Shown here: positions 1 to 10,965 of the stretch, piece by piece
How the letters are laid out: the number at the start of each line of letters is the position of its first letter
How positions within the stretch are numbered: the stretch's first letter is position 1
Source: Trachelipus rathkii
Taxonomy: Eukaryota; Arthropoda; Malacostraca; Isopoda; Trachelipodidae
Length of the DNA stretch: 34,926 nt
Assembly (NCBI GenBank): GCA_015478945.1
Contig: JABUQX010065503.1
Coordinates: 5,001 to 39,926, forward strand
Direction of reading: 5' to 3'
Position numbers and translations under genes: made by a program
Notes under the pieces: model-generated
Told to the model about the DNA's origin: nothing
Seen by the model: only the letters and a program-made list of their open reading frames with translations
Database searches by the model: none

Positions 1-847
1 TTCCTGCACATATTGAAATTATGAATTGATGATAATTTCTCATGGTTATGACTTTGATAGGTCATAATGTGGAGTGTGTTGTCAATTATAATTTTTAAAT
101 TACCAAAACATTTTTGGAGTAAATGTTCATCTTTGTAAACAAGGGCTAGTCTTACTAGGTTAACCTAAGCTCAGGAATTATAAAAATTAACATTTTCTGA
201 TTAGGAGCAATGAGTAATTATTCCTGATCATTGTTCTAATGATATTACTAGGTGTCATAGTGTGTTCCAAAAATATAATAGGCCCTATTTGTCAAATTAA
301 TGAAAGGCACATTTATAGTAATCACTGAAATGTTCTGCACAATAGAAACTGTGAATAGAAGAGATTCATAAATGCATTATATAAAGTCTAATTAAGTGTG
401 CAAAAGTTTTTTTTTTTTTTTTTTTTTACATAAAATTAATGAAAAAGATAAAAGCATTAATATAACACTTAAAATGAAACCAATCTGTAAGATTGTAATT
501 TCCAAAGTCTGCCCCTTTTTCTGAGGGTGAAAATAATATTTCAATGCGATTTGCTAATTATGAATTTCATAAAAATCAAGAGAATGTATAATATCTAAAT
601 GCAACATTGTTAGTTAATTAACACATCATGATAGCATTTTTTATGATATTTAGCTAATAGTTTTTCTGATTATTAATAATTTGATTGTTTTCTGACAATT
701 TCTTTTAAAAATATCGATAACGATAGTTTTTTTTTTTATTATTATCATCATGTATCCCTATACTGAATTCTAATATAAAAATTGAGGCCAAAAAGCTTTA
801 CAGAAATTTTAATCGGTCTTATTATTTATTTGACTGAAAGTGGCTAA
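1..847. other. AT-rich non-coding stretch
   Basis: No open frame, RNA gene or recognisable transposon end is visible here. The only structure is a homopolymer T tract at about 406-427 and a shorter T run near 728. Background composition is strongly AT-rich. Confidence 0.6.
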
Positions 848-848
848 C

Positions 849-990
849 TATATATATATATATATATTTATATATAATAGTATATAAATATATATATATA
901 TATTATATATATATATAATATATATATAGTAATATAAATATATTATATATATATATATATATATACACCGTAATATATAATATATATTAT
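849..990. repeat. (TA)n microsatellite, interrupted
   Basis: Nearly pure TA/ATAT dinucleotide with occasional TTA and ATAG interruptions. Any open frame across it codes only Tyr/Ile and is not a gene. Confidence 0.9.
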
Positions 991-1306
991 TATCCGCAAA
1001 AGAATGATTGCAGTAGTGCTGTCTTAATCTGGCCAATTGATCATGGTAGCACTAGGAAAATATGACCTATAATCATAGTAGCATTAGAGAGGTAAGATTA
1101 TGATGAGTTTTATTAAGTATTGTTAGATTATGAAAGTTGGTTAAAACTAATGACACTTGGCAACTTCTTCATAACCTTGCTTCCTTAGCATTACAGCGAT
1201 CATATGCCATATTTTCTTAGCAGTACTGGGATTGTAGGCCATATCAACCTAGTGCTACTGGGATAGTTTTTTTAGGGATACAGCCCTAACTTAGCAAAAT
1301 TATATA
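991..1306. other. Non-coding spacer, nothing recognised
   Basis: Unique-looking AT-rich DNA between two TA tracts. It contains loosely similar phrases such as GTAGCA(C/T)TAG at 1045 and 1080 and CTAGTGCTACTGGGATAG near 1249. No ORF or RNA structure is evident. Confidence 0.4.
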
Positions 1307-1324
1307 CTGTATATATATATATAT

Positions 1325-1365
<41 letters not shown>

Positions 1366-1396
1366 TATATATATTATATATATTATCTATATATAT

Positions 1397-1427
<31 letters not shown>

Positions 1428-1437
1428 TATATATATT
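1307..1437. repeat. (TA)n microsatellite
   Basis: Long TA tract. It ends directly at TAGTGATGGGAC (1437), which has the look of a hAT-type terminus (TAGNG) but has no partner end that I could find. Confidence 0.85.
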
Positions 1438-1785
1438 AGTGATGGGACAATTAATCATCGTCATCATAATCAGATTTTTCTCAATCGTCATTGTCATCAT
1501 CATTGTCATGTGATTATTTGACGATTAAGTGAGGAAATATTACACCAAAAACTGGAGAAAGATAGTTTCTGCATCATAATTTAAGAGCTCTAAGTTTATA
1601 GTACTAGAATTTTGTATGTCTGTCCATGTTCTTGCATATTAAAGTTTTTTAAAATCAATGTTTTGAAGATGCTTTAATATTAATATTAACTTTAATAATA
1701 AATATAAAGTTAAAATTTAAGGAGCATGAATGATTTTAATATTAAAAAAGATCATATTAATCAAGAGAAATTATTAGTTATTTTA
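1438..1785. other. Non-coding, TCATCATCG-rich spacer
   Basis: Contains an irregular stretch of TCATCGTCATCAT words at 1453-1510. A related but same-orientation stretch (AATTAATCGTCATCGTC) lies at about 4539, on the other side of LINE copy 1. The two could be flanks of a common insertion target, but this is not established. No gene is seen. Confidence 0.4.
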
Positions 1786-1786
1786 A

Positions 1787-1833
<47 letters not shown>

Positions 1834-1842
1834 ATTATTATC
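1786..1842. repeat. (ATT)n microsatellite at LINE 3' tail
   Basis: About 18 ATT units followed by ATCATC. It lies at the 3' end of the minus-strand LINE, where copy 4 on the other strand also ends in GATGATGATGGTGG. This fits a simple-repeat tail generated by the LINE. Confidence 0.75.
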
Positions 1843-2307
1843 ATCACCCACCTTCTCTCCCCAATACTGGGGGTAAGATACATAACATGCACCAGAAACA
1901 GAAAAATAGTAGAAGAATGGCGCAAGCCAAAAAGAAAGCCCAGCCTTACCGCTCCCTTTATACCCGTTAGTGAGAACTCATTGCAGTCAGAAAATCCACC
2001 CTAGAGTTTCACAGGACCACGATGGACCCTCATTATTGCATCTCCTCAATGTGGGGTTCATCCCTTGGCCCAAGTGGGCCACAATCATACCCCCTCACAA
2101 AACCCTTGCCATTCACTCCTATTATGCACCTTTCTTCTCGCCTCTGCCAAACTCACATTTCTTTCCTCCAGACATTCCTTTGCTGACGCAATCCACTTTT
2201 TCTTCAGTCTCCCAGTTAGTCGATTCCCAGCACATACACACACTCACCACCATACATCCTCTTAACCAACTGACTATCATCCATCCTTTCCAAATGACCA
2301 AACTATC

Positions 2308-2638
2308 TCAAGTACTTTCATTTATTCTCTCATTTACCCCTTTCTTCAAACCACACAACTCTCTAATACGTTCATTCCTCACTTTATCAATTCTTCTCAC
2401 ACCTAACACACCTTTAAGATTGTCCATCTGAACACATTGTAATTTAGATCTATATATACCTCTTATTCCAGACCATAATCTCACTACTATACACGAACAC
2501 AGGTAACAACATACCCTCATGTAAGACCCTAGTGCACTCAAGACTTAGTCCCTTTACATCCACTAACGATTTAATTGCACCAGCCACATTCCTGCCATTC
2601 ACAACTTTAATACTCTTCACCATATGTTCCCTTTTCAT
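2308..2638 (-). pseudogene. LINE ORF2 C-terminal fragments (two overlapping frames)
   Basis: Two overlapping minus frames together cover the region after the palm. 2638-2450 reads GRNVAGAIKSLVDVKGLSLE and LHEGMLLPVFVYSSE. 2541-2308 reads NLKGVLGVRRIDKVRNERIREL followed by KGVNERI. Both match the thumb and C-terminal wording of decapod-type LINE ORFs. The frame changes between them, confirming decay. Confidence 0.75.
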
Positions 2639-2760
2639 AAAACATATATCCTAAATATTTAAGTTCAGACACTTGTTCCAGATGCTCACCATCTAACATA
2701 ACTTCACACTGAAGACTGTCCTCACTCAACCATAACCTTACTCTTATGCGTATCGTTTAC

Positions 2761-3033
2761 TTAAACCCTCCTTTTACACACCCTGCCAAATCTCTTTACC
2801 AATCCTCTCAAACCCTCCTCAGATTCACTGCACAAAACCAAATCTTCCTCATATAATAGGTAGGGCACCCTCCACTCTCTTCCATTCTCCATCATTCTAA
2901 CATCATCCCCTGCCAACCCCACCTCTAATTCTTTCATAACCCCATCCATATACAAATTGAATAACCACAGAGACTTAACAAATCCCTGCCTTACTCTGCT
3001 AGTAATATTAAACCAATTTTTTTTCAACTCCAT
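2761..3033 (-). pseudogene. LINE RT fragment, palm with altered catalytic box
   Basis: Residues 14-33 carry VRQGFV.S.WLFNLYMDGVMKE, a degraded form of the VRQGCVMSPWLFN block. Residues 60-66 read YEED where the family has YADD. The first catalytic-box aspartate is therefore replaced, so this copy could not polymerise even if the reading frame were intact. The downstream SESEEGLRGLVKRFGRVC matches the helix after the palm in this family. Confidence 0.8.
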
Positions 3034-3287
3034 TTATTCTTACACATGCTTCACTATCATCATACATACTTTTGATTTCATTCAGAAGCTTACTATCAAC
3101 ATCATATATCACTAACACCTGCCATAGAGTTTCCCTATTAATCCTATCATACGCCTGTTGCAAAATCATAAAAAATAAATACAATTTATATCTTCATCTT
3201 ATTCAAATTTTGTTTCAGTGTAAAGATTTGATCCACACATCCTCTAACCCACTTCTAAACACACTTTGTTCTTCACCATCAGGCCTT

Positions 3288-3563
3288 TCAGTCACTCAAA
3301 CGCACGTCTTTGACCAAATAACTAGCCAAGCATATATTCTTTTCTAGCAGACACTCAATAAGACTAATTTCCCTCTCATAATTCCAACAGTTTCCCTTAT
3401 CCCCCTTTCCCTTATATAAGGGTACTATTACTGCTCTCCTCCAATCTCTCGGTACTATGCCCTCAACTTTGTTACAAAACTTCCAAATCCAATCAATCAC
3501 CATCTCGGCTCCATTCTTGATCATTTCACCAGTAATTTCATCTATACCTGGAGATTTTACCAT
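3288..3563 (-). pseudogene. LINE RT fragment, fingers region
   Basis: This 91-codon open stretch matches the start of a LINE reverse transcriptase. GIDEITGEMIKNG is followed by DWRRAVIVPLYKGKGDK and a degraded NYRGISLL-type motif (NYEREISLIE). The equivalent in copy 3 on the plus strand starts at about 21266. It is a remnant of the polymerase that would copy LINE RNA at the nick, and it is not an independent gene because the frame breaks on both sides. Confidence 0.8.
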
Positions 3564-4274
3564 TTTTCAACTTTTTAACTCTACCCATTACATCCTCCAA
3601 ACTAAATGACCTCCATCCGCCAAAATACCTATTCAACTTCCTTTGCACCATCAACCCACACCACATTTACTATCACCCTCTTCATTAACTGCTAATGTTA
3701 TGCAGATTTTCACAGTGTTCTCCACACTCCCTCACATCCATTTCAAATCAGTTACGAAAGCCACCATCTCTAATTTCTTAATTCTAAGCAGGTTCCCTTA
3801 ATTCTCATTCTTAACCTTTTCGTGCTTCCTTCCAGAAGAGCTTCCATTCCCTTATAAGTCCCCCATTCATCCTTTCCAAACTATTCATTTATCTCTTTTT
3901 TTCCTCAATGTATGCACCTTTGTTAGTTATTACTTTTTTCATCCTTATACTTAATTCCAAGCATCTTTCTTTTTGAAATCTCATGCATTGGCTTTTTCCA
4001 GTACATTCACCCAACGCTTCTTTTTTTTCTATTAACCACTTGCAAATCACCTCTTTATTCACCACTCGCTGTTAACATTCTTCCTTCCTACTTTAGCACA
4101 TCCACATACTTCTTTTGGCACTGCTAACAAAGCTTCCCTTCATGTTGTTCGCAGATTTGTTCAGTTTGCCTTGTGTCACATTCAACTGATTTACTTGCAA
4201 GCACTACTTAAATACTTATCCTTATTCATTGTTCACAATAAGCTTCTCTCATCAATTCTAACCGCATTTCCTTA

Positions 4275-4312
4275 ATATATTATTATTATTATTATTATTA
4301 TTATTGTTATTA

Positions 4313-4346
<34 letters not shown>
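4275..4346. repeat. (ATT)n microsatellite
   Basis: ATT tract with one GTT and one TTA interruption, abutting the 5' limit of LINE copy 1. Confidence 0.85.
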
Positions 4347-4348
<2 letters not shown>

Positions 4349-4585
4349 ACATAGAAAATTAAGAATCAAAGCGCAAGATGTTATGAATAAGCAGAAAACT
4401 TTCTTGTAAATTAATGGCTGTTCCTAATTGAATTTACACATTTTAATAAAGACCTGAAGTGAACACAATTTAATTCTTCCTTATTATGAATTTGTTAAAT
4501 TAATTAAAATAATAGAAATTTTTAAAATTTAGCTTTTTCAATTAATCGTCATCGTCAAAAAATTCTTAATCATCTTACCATATAT
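4347..4585. other. Short non-coding spacer
   Basis: AT-rich, no ORF. Contains AATTAATCGTCATCGTC at about 4539, echoing 1452 in the same orientation. Confidence 0.4.
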
Positions 4586-4592
4586 TATATAG

Positions 4593-4663
<71 letters not shown>

Positions 4664-4877
4664 TATATATACTATATAATTTATTTTATTTCTTAAAAAT
4701 TTTTAGCCAAATGAATAATGATTGCAAAATCATTAAAATTTATATTTAAACATCTCATTCAAGCCAGTATGGCAGCCTGAGCTAACTATATATATATACG
4801 GTATACTATATATATATATATATATATTTTATAGTTATATTATATATATATATAGTATTATATATTATATATATATA

Positions 4878-4915
<38 letters not shown>

Positions 4916-4942
4916 TATATCATATATATATATATATATATA
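4586..4942. repeat. (TA)n microsatellite block that is the LTR-element insertion target
   Basis: Two TA tracts (about 4586-4680 and 4784-4942) separated by about 100 bp of AT-rich sequence. The LTR begins at 4943 inside the second tract. The opposite side of the retroelement (27947 onward) also begins with ATATATAT, so the element most likely entered a TA repeat. The target duplication cannot be delimited for that reason. Confidence 0.8.
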
Positions 4943-6749
4943 TGTTGCGGGGACTAGGAATGTCGAACCGATTCGCAAAGACTGAAATTAACTGCAACTG
5001 AAATTCTGATTGAAACAGAATGAATATGACTGTAACAATAAAGAAAGAATACAATCGACTTTTCCCAGACCCCTAATTATGAAAATGAAAACTGTCAATA
5101 GTAAGAATAGGAAAAAATTGAGTCTCTCACCGTGAATCTCTTCCCACTTCTAAGACCTTCAGTCCTCACTCTGAGATACGGAGATGTGCTGAATAAAACC
5201 CAGTCGTATGCTGAAAAGGCCTTAATCTTTCGGTGGGTAGTTGTCATGGAACTATCTGTCTGTCTAGTATCATCGCGTGTAGGTGTTGCGCATCGTCAAT
5301 TTGCCAGATGGAATCTTGAGTGAGTGGTGGTAAAAACAGTGACAGCGACAACCTTATATAATAATTTTAAGAAAGAATAATCAAAAGAACACGGGGATAA
5401 TAAAAGAAGTGTAAAACTGAGACTTTACTTTCAAAAAAGATTATTACACAATGTAAAAATGTGTACAGAAGAATACTCTATGAATTGATGAGACCTCAGT
5501 GGATTGAGATCAACCCAACGATATGTAGGAGATCGAAATAAATCCCTCGACGTTTAATTCAGGAACAGAAATAATTAGCGAAATAATATAGACGATGAAT
5601 TCAATAAAGTTGATCTTCTGAGATAGAAAAAGTACAGCAACTGAAATTAAAAGTATTCTAGAAAAGATGAGATGAGACGAAACACTGTCTGTGATGTACT
5701 CCAAATTACCATAAAATGCAGCATGGAAACAAACTGAAGAAGTCTGCAACTAGGAGTGACCCAAAACAAAAGTAGAAGTCTGTGTTTCCAAACCAGGGAA
5801 TAAAAACCCAGGAATAAAAGCGTTGCAATCTTGTAGCCCAAAATTAAAAGTGACCCAAAAACCAAATGTTCAGTGAATAACCCCCAACTAGAAGTAGAAG
5901 TCGTACCCCGGAAATATAAGGTAACAAGCCAATACGACCCAAAGATAGAAGCCTGAAAGAGAAGACCGTTTTAAATGTCTTCTCTCTTCATGTAAATACA
6001 ATAGATATTTGTATTTAAGAATCTTAGAATCTTACCCAATTCAACAAGCTTGTATGGCTTGGGCTTCTTATTTCCTTTGGCGGAGTTCAAGTAGGAGTTC
6101 TGGACGGATCTATAAATAAAAGATGCTTTTGAGTGATAATATATCAATTACCAATTTGTGTTGGAAACACAACTAAACTTGATCCTTACTTGTTCCTTAT
6201 ATTGTGATGAATAACTGTGTAATTCGTATTCACTGCACAAAAAAGATTGATTGTCTGTTGAGCACTTCACTGATTCACTGATTTATAATATTATTTATAA
6301 TCACTGTCACCCGTATTTTACACTGTCACTGGGTGTATTTTAACAACACAATAATGTTCGGAAACTATGTAGTTTCACTATTACACTAGTTATAAGTAAA
6401 CGATACACAGTTATTATTCAATGTTTTTTCAGAAAATACTACAACTTGGAACACCAGAATATATTAAGACATCAATCAATGTTTTCATCTCAATCCTAAA
6501 GAATAGACTTTGAGTACTTCTGGTGATAAAACATTATCGCCCAGAAGTACGGGGGAAAAGAACATAATTGAATTAAACATATGCATAAATGAAATAAAAG
6601 AAATTAACCAAAACTTATAACTCTTAAATCAAATTGATACCTTTGATACTTTGATAAATATTACCATAATATTTATATCCCTGAGAACAGAAAAACTAAA
6701 ACTAATAATGGGACACCATCATATATAAGGATGGTACTCCCCATTATAT
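4943..6749 (-). repeat. 3' LTR of the Gypsy-type element
   Basis: About 1.8 kb. On the plus strand it starts TGTTGCGGGGACTAGG and ends GGATGGTACTCCCCATTATAT. It matches 26419-27946 along most of its length with scattered substitutions. It carries roughly 280 bp not found in the 5' copy, including a block at about 5358-5482 (GAAAGAATAATCAAAAG...). The exact inner edge is uncertain: 6743 if the LTR ends in CA, or 6749 if the shared TTATAT belongs to it. Confidence 0.88.
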
Positions 6750-6760
6750 CCCCCCACACC
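6750..6760 (-). other. Polypurine tract
   Basis: On the minus strand this reads GGTGTGGGGGG immediately before the 3' LTR. This is the position of the plus-strand primer in LTR retroelements. It is short but correctly placed. Confidence 0.6.
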
Positions 6761-6949
6761 AAGCCTAAACCCCCACCTACATTTTTACAACAGAGGAATC
6801 AATGAGGATGTTGGAGAGCTTAGCAGGCTTGGTAGGTGATACAGGAAGATAAAAAAAAAAAAACTTTGAGACAAACTAACAGCGAAAAACTATAACTAAA
6901 TCACAGAAAAACTATTTAAAACACAACCAACAACATGAACAGCCAACAT

Positions 6950-7777
6950 TTAAGAACGAGGATAAGGAAATGACGACACTATCTTTGTAGTTTCTTCTTC
7001 TTCAGACAATTTCTGACGCCATTGCTGAAACAATAAGCTTCTTTGGTGTTCTGTCATTTCTCTACAATTGAATTGCTCCATGGCCCACCGAATACTGGAT
7101 CTTAATATTCCTTGGGTTAAGGAATCCATTGGAAATTCTGGGGTCATGGTGGTTGTTGTCAAAGGATGCACGTTTGACGTCAGTGGCGTCAAATACTGCG
7201 ACAACTTATCCGAAATAGGATAAGCAATTTGAGCTTGAGGTTGCAAAGTGGCAGTGAACTCTGGGATATATACATTTGGCTGAAGTTGTGGAATCCCTTG
7301 ATTCCATCCAGGTTGAGCAAACCAAGAAAGGTGTTCTGGCGATCAGGTAAAGGCCGTTTCATTGGAAAAGGTTGGAAGCTGATCGAGGTTAGAAGAGGTG
7401 GAAGTCTGGGGAAATACCAGCCTCTCCCTCATACTGGGACGAGTAGTAGAAGTCGAAGGCTGCACCACTCTGATCGCAGATTGTATTATCTGGTCGCGTT
7501 CCTCACTATAGGCAGAAGAACGGCTATCTCGATCACGATGTTCACCGGAGCCTGAAGAACTTCTGGAACTATTCCTGGAGCTTTTTGAACTCCTCGACGA
7601 GTGGGATCTAGAAGAAGATCTGTGAGAAGATCTGGGGAATGAAAATTCATTCCTATATTTCTCCATAAAGGATTTTAAAAAGAGCCGGTTAGGATGAACT
7701 CCATCCGGTAACAATGGTGAGTTCAGAGTCATTTGTTCTCTTTTTAAGTATTTTCTGTTGATGAGGCATTTTTTCAT
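6950..7777 (-). pseudogene. Accessory ORF, second half: SGNH block V, SR-rich linker and C-terminal domain
   Basis: One minus frame runs from 7777 to 6950, broken only by a TGA at 7345-7343. It opens with LLPDGVHPNR, the Asp-x-x-His-Pro block that closes SGNH/GDSL hydrolase domains. Next comes an Arg/Ser-rich linker (repeated RS, SSRS, SGSGEHRDRDSR), then a Ser/Thr/Pro-rich region and a hydrophilic C-terminus with QWRQKLSEEEE and a helical MEQFNCREMTEHQ. The frame continues without other stops past the TGA, so 7777-6950 was probably one coding unit of about 275 codons. It overlaps the preceding ORF (8378-7689) in another frame, which points to a frameshift near 7700-7770. The function of the SR-rich and C-terminal parts is unknown. 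No transmembrane segment or fusion-peptide-like segment is visible, so an envelope glycoprotein is unlikely. Confidence 0.6.
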
Positions 7778-8378
7778 CCCGACTGTGCTTATCTATGCCG
7801 TAATGGAAATTTAGGACATAATTACCTCGTAAACAGTTTTTATGAGGCCAATCAAATTCTGGATATGCCAATCCTTCCATTCGTTTGTGGGCCTTGATGG
7901 CATGGTCTCTCATGTTTTCGGGAGACAGAATGGGGTCATTTTTGAAATGATCGTTGAAACCTGAACCCCAGTCCTTACGGAGACGTTTCTGGTTAAAGGC
8001 GTAGAAATCTTGAATCGGCGGAATCATGAGATAAACTTTTATAGATGGATTCGCCTTCATTGCTATGTCGGTGATTTGGGTCATGATCGGAGGTACCCCG
8101 TCAATTGGAAAATCAGGTACTGGTTCAAACACTGATGAGATTTTGTTCTCAGCATTGACTACCTCTCTCTTCTTCCATGCCAGGGTGGTCAATGCCCAAA
8201 TAAGCACAAAATCCACGGATGAATTAATCTTTGCTTCCACTCTTGTGGGACAGGCGGCGATATGACGGCCTGAACTGAAATCAGTTTGAACATCTATCCC
8301 ATATCTTTGGTAGAGCATTCTTCTCTCATCTTTAAAGAGTGCCACCACACTGGCTCCAACGACAAGTAAAGTCGGCAT
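7689..8378 (-). pseudogene. Accessory ORF, first half: SGNH/GDSL-like domain in env position
   Basis: Starts at a true ATG (8378). The N-terminus TLLVVGASVVALF looks like the first strand and nucleophile turn of SGNH hydrolases, with GAS in place of GDS. A second hydrophobic strand (VDFVLIWALTTLAW, about residue 56) sits where block III (GxND) is expected but lacks the Asn. NPSIKVYLMIPP (about residue 113) fits the next helix-strand. The closing DGVHPN block lies in the overlapping frame downstream, so the gene is frameshifted before its end. If the fold is right, relatives hydrolyse esters, and SGNH/esterase domains are known from ORF1 of CR1/L2 LINEs. Here it lies between pol and the 3' LTR, where retroviruses keep env. 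The leading hydrophobic stretch could be misread as a signal peptide. The fold assignment is pattern-based and catalytic competence is doubtful. Confidence 0.55.
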
Positions 8379-8430
8379 GGTACTGGAGATCTTGAGATGA
8401 AAGGAACTGCTTCAGAAACTTGAAATAGAC

Positions 8431-8450
8431 AGCAGCTGCGAAAATAAATT
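8431..8450 (-). promoter_or_regulatory. Candidate 3' splice site ahead of accessory ORF
   Basis: On the minus strand AATTTATTTTCGCAG|CTGCT places a pyrimidine-rich tract and CAG 57 nt before the accessory ATG at 8378. A spliced subgenomic RNA would explain how an ORF about 7 kb downstream of pol is expressed, as for env genes. This is inferred from consensus only. Confidence 0.4.
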
Positions 8451-9309
8451 ACAATAAATTAATACAACATTTTAATATACATTTTATCGTGCATGTATGT
8501 GTGTTATGTTTTTGCAAATTTTCTGAGTAATTGTTCTGTGATGGTTGAGGCAGAAATACAGATGCATCCATACCTATCCATATATAAATAATATATATGC
8601 CCAGGTATGTAAACATGTGTATTTTATTTACAATAAAAGAAATAAAGTGTGATGGAGAAATTTCCATAATATGATATCAACCATTTTGATAGAGTGTAAG
8701 AATCTGTAGTCAGTGATGCTGCGAGTGTTAGCTGAAACTTACTAGTATAAGGCAGAATAAACTTTGAATGTAAATGTGTGTGATAAGGAAAATAGTCAGA
8801 AATTAAGAAAGCGGCTATAAGTCCTCATGTCCTTACATTATGACATTAGTTTTCTAAGTATCTGCATTCTGACATCCTTATTCGCATTTCGGCATCTTTA
8901 TGCACATCCCCACATTTCAATCGGATACAGAACTAAAATATCTATCTATTCTCCCAAACCTAATATAACACTTTATTATTCCCAATAATAAATCATTGGC
9001 AATAAGGACAGAGAGAAGTTTCTTTTGCATAAGAGTTGTGAAGGAATCAATTCATTCTGATCTTTGGATGTAGTCTCCTTCTTTCATCAGGACATCAACG
9101 ATAACAGTTCACACAATCTGCAATGAGATATTAAGCATACTAAACCGCTGATAACATTGTCGGTAATATCCTCTGGCTTTAAGCCAAGCAGGAATCTCAA
9201 CTTTGGAACGCGGCCATCAATAGAAAACCAAAAAAAAAAAAAAACAATAAAACGCTAAACCTATCTAACCTATAACAATATGACTTACACCTGAAGTTCA
9301 TTCTTCATA
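8451..9309. other. Non-coding part of the retroelement or insert
   Basis: No coding frame is supported on either strand. The ORF-length stretches here have no recognisable composition or motif. A poly-A run sits at about 9229-9244. The boundary between native retroelement 3' sequence and inserted DNA is not obvious. Confidence 0.4.
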
Positions 9310-9317
9310 TCCTTTTG

Positions 9318-9364
9318 TGACTGACTGACTGACTGACTGACTGACTGACTGACTGACTGACTGA
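9318..9364. repeat. (CTGA)n microsatellite
   Basis: About eleven perfect GACT/CTGA tetranucleotide units in a row followed by degenerate ones (GAGTGTCTGAG), just before direct repeat A. Confidence 0.9.
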
Positions 9365-9397
9365 GTGTCTGAGTTACCTGATGATCTGAGACTGACT

Positions 9398-9525
9398 GTA
9401 CTATATATACTTACGTACTTACTCTTTGAATTTAGATCTTTCTTAATTCTCTTCAACAAAGATTACCAACAATGTTGCTTTATGACCAACACATTTGAAA
9501 ATTATCCGAGATTGGATAACATGAA
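9398..9525. repeat. Direct repeat A (partner at 15121-15250)
   Basis: GTACTATATATACTTACGT, TTACTCTTTGAAT and CTTCAACAAAGATTACC recur in the same order and orientation at 15121-15250, with about 10-15 percent differences and small indels. Copy B adjoins the 3' end of pol and copy A lies 5.7 kb away toward the accessory ORF. The pair brackets the first large insert. Confidence 0.8.
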
Positions 9526-10270
9526 ACTCAGGAAAAAAAAATCAAAACTCAAAACACACAAACACAAACTAAAATTTTATTAAAAATATCACCGAGAACT
9601 GCAAGGTGAATGCCGCTATGTAAGCACCCGTAACTGCGATACTGTAACCGACTCGAAAATATACCGACCACCAGCTACAAGGTAAAATGGGTAACGGCGC
9701 AAACCCCATACCAAAATCGCAAATTCCTGCACCTTTAATCCAATATTATTGGTAATCAATGAACACCCGCGCGAATGTCATCGATATCCCAAAACCTTAA
9801 ATCTAAATCTATAATATAAAAATATGCAGTCTTAATACTAAAAAATAAATACTTCGTAGTTCTCCAAATGTACTCCTTCTCAACAATTCAATCAAATTTC
9901 CAAAATCTAGTCTACTGTTCTGTTCTTCAAATTACTCCTTCTAAACTTTACACGCAATTCTCCAAACTCCTTCTCTATTCAATCAAGTTCTACTTGTGTA
10001 TCCTCAGTCTCCAACAATACGCCTTCTAAATTCTCCTTTCCATACAAATCTCAAAGAATCCTCTTTCTATCATTTCCGGGTTTCCTTTACTGGTAATTCT
10101 AACTCGCTCTATTCTACTTTAAGCTTTTCTTTTCTTAGTTCAAAAAAAAATATTCCAATTATCTTTTCTTTCCCCTTTTAGGCCTATATCAATTCTGTAT
10201 TATTCCAGAAGATTTGAAAGTCTGCAAGACAAGCTGCGGAGTAGAAAAAAAATATTGCATCATAGCAATC
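9526..10270. other. Non-coding DNA inside the first insert
   Basis: No gene is recognised. The stretch 9590-9790 is less AT-rich than its surroundings (ACCCGTAACTGCGATACTG, ACACCCGCGCGAATGTC). 9840-10150 is CT-rich on the plus strand with repeated CTCCAAA/TTCTCC words. The 61-codon plus frame at 9996 is low-complexity Ser/Phe/Leu and is not credited as a gene. Confidence 0.35.
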
Positions 10271-10274
10271 GCAA

Positions 10275-10307
10275 TAAAAAATAATAATAATAAATAATAA
10301 TAATGAA

Positions 10308-10382
<75 letters not shown>

Positions 10383-10384
10383 TT
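10275..10384. repeat. (ATA/AAT)n microsatellite
   Basis: Long AATAAT trinucleotide tract, continuing as degenerate AAT-rich DNA to about 10590. Confidence 0.9.
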
Positions 10385-10965
10385 ATAACTTTTATGAATT
10401 AAATTAATGACTATATTTAATAATGAATTAAAATATAAATGTATTTCATAAATTTAATAAAGAAAAAAAATTTACTTTAATAACTAATAATTATAATGAA
10501 TTAAAGAATAAATTATGAATTAAAATATCTAAAATATTAAATAATATGAATGTAATTGAAATAATTATAATAATAATTAATAAGCAATAAGTGAAAGCAA
10601 AATAAGCCCCTCTCACCCCATGGTGCTTACCTGGGTAGTTGACCCAGTTTTTTTTTTCTCTTCAACACCCTCTGAAATCGATCCAAACCCTTCAAATCTG
10701 AGCCCTTCTGAACCTTTTACGAGCCTCAAATCAGGGAATTCAGACTAAAAAAAGAAAAAACAATTTTATACAACCAAATCCAACATTCATAAAAAAGTCA
10801 ATCAACAACAACATTCACACTTACCTCAACCAACAGAATGAAAATCAGTCGATGAACCCTCGTAATCGGCCGCGGAACAGAAACAACTCCTCAGACTTCT
10901 AGAGCTTCACCAAGCGAATCCAGACTCAAACTAAAAAACAGACATCAACCCTTCAATCAATCATA
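10385..10965. other. Non-coding, with exon/donor-like signals on the minus strand
   Basis: Between AAT-rich stretches lie two moderately GC-balanced islands, about 10600-10740 and 10820-10930. On the minus strand they contain ACCCAGGTAAGCACC (near 10625) and GTTGAGGTAAGTGTG (near 10825), each matching a 5' splice-site consensus. There is no supporting ORF, so these may be chance. Confidence 0.3.

Larger units (their letters stand above)
1842..4272 (-). mobile_element. LINE copy 1 (APE-type non-LTR retrotransposon), decayed
   Basis: Minus-strand non-LTR retrotransposon about 2.4 kb long, reading from about 4272 down to the simple-repeat tail near 1842. The translated pieces, in order, are RT fingers/palm (3563-3288), palm with the catalytic box (3033-2761), and thumb/C-terminal region (2638-2308). 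They lie in different frames with stops between them. The same family recurs at 11.8-14.75 kb (minus), 21.1-22.85 kb (plus) and 25.62-25.86 kb (plus, 3' end only). The phrases DWRRAVIVPLYKGKGDK and RIRELCG..KGV resemble LINE ORFs common in decapods. Clade assignment (RTE- or Jockey-like) is uncertain. Any endonuclease part would lie above 3600 but is not legible. Confidence 0.8.

Noticed and set aside
1970..2431. 153-codon plus-strand frame
   Set aside because: It is antisense to the LINE copy 1 C-terminal and 3' region, and its composition (Ser/Thr/His/Pro) is the complement of that coding sequence.
5132..5323. 63-codon frame conserved between both LTRs (also 26609-26800)
   Set aside because: Its conservation follows from LTR identity. 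It runs against the transcription direction of the element and has no recognisable motif.
5510..5865. Minus-strand frames within the left LTR (and 26831-27201 in the right)
   Set aside because: Frames differ between the two LTR copies because of indels, and there is no support for a coding LTR.
6950..8378. Envelope glycoprotein in the env position
   Set aside because: No signal peptide plus transmembrane pair, no cysteine-rich ectodomain and no furin-type site. The DGVHP block and SR linker suggest something else.
9318..9364. Possible CRISPR-like repeat array
   Set aside because: Tetranucleotide microsatellite without spacers, in eukaryotic sequence.
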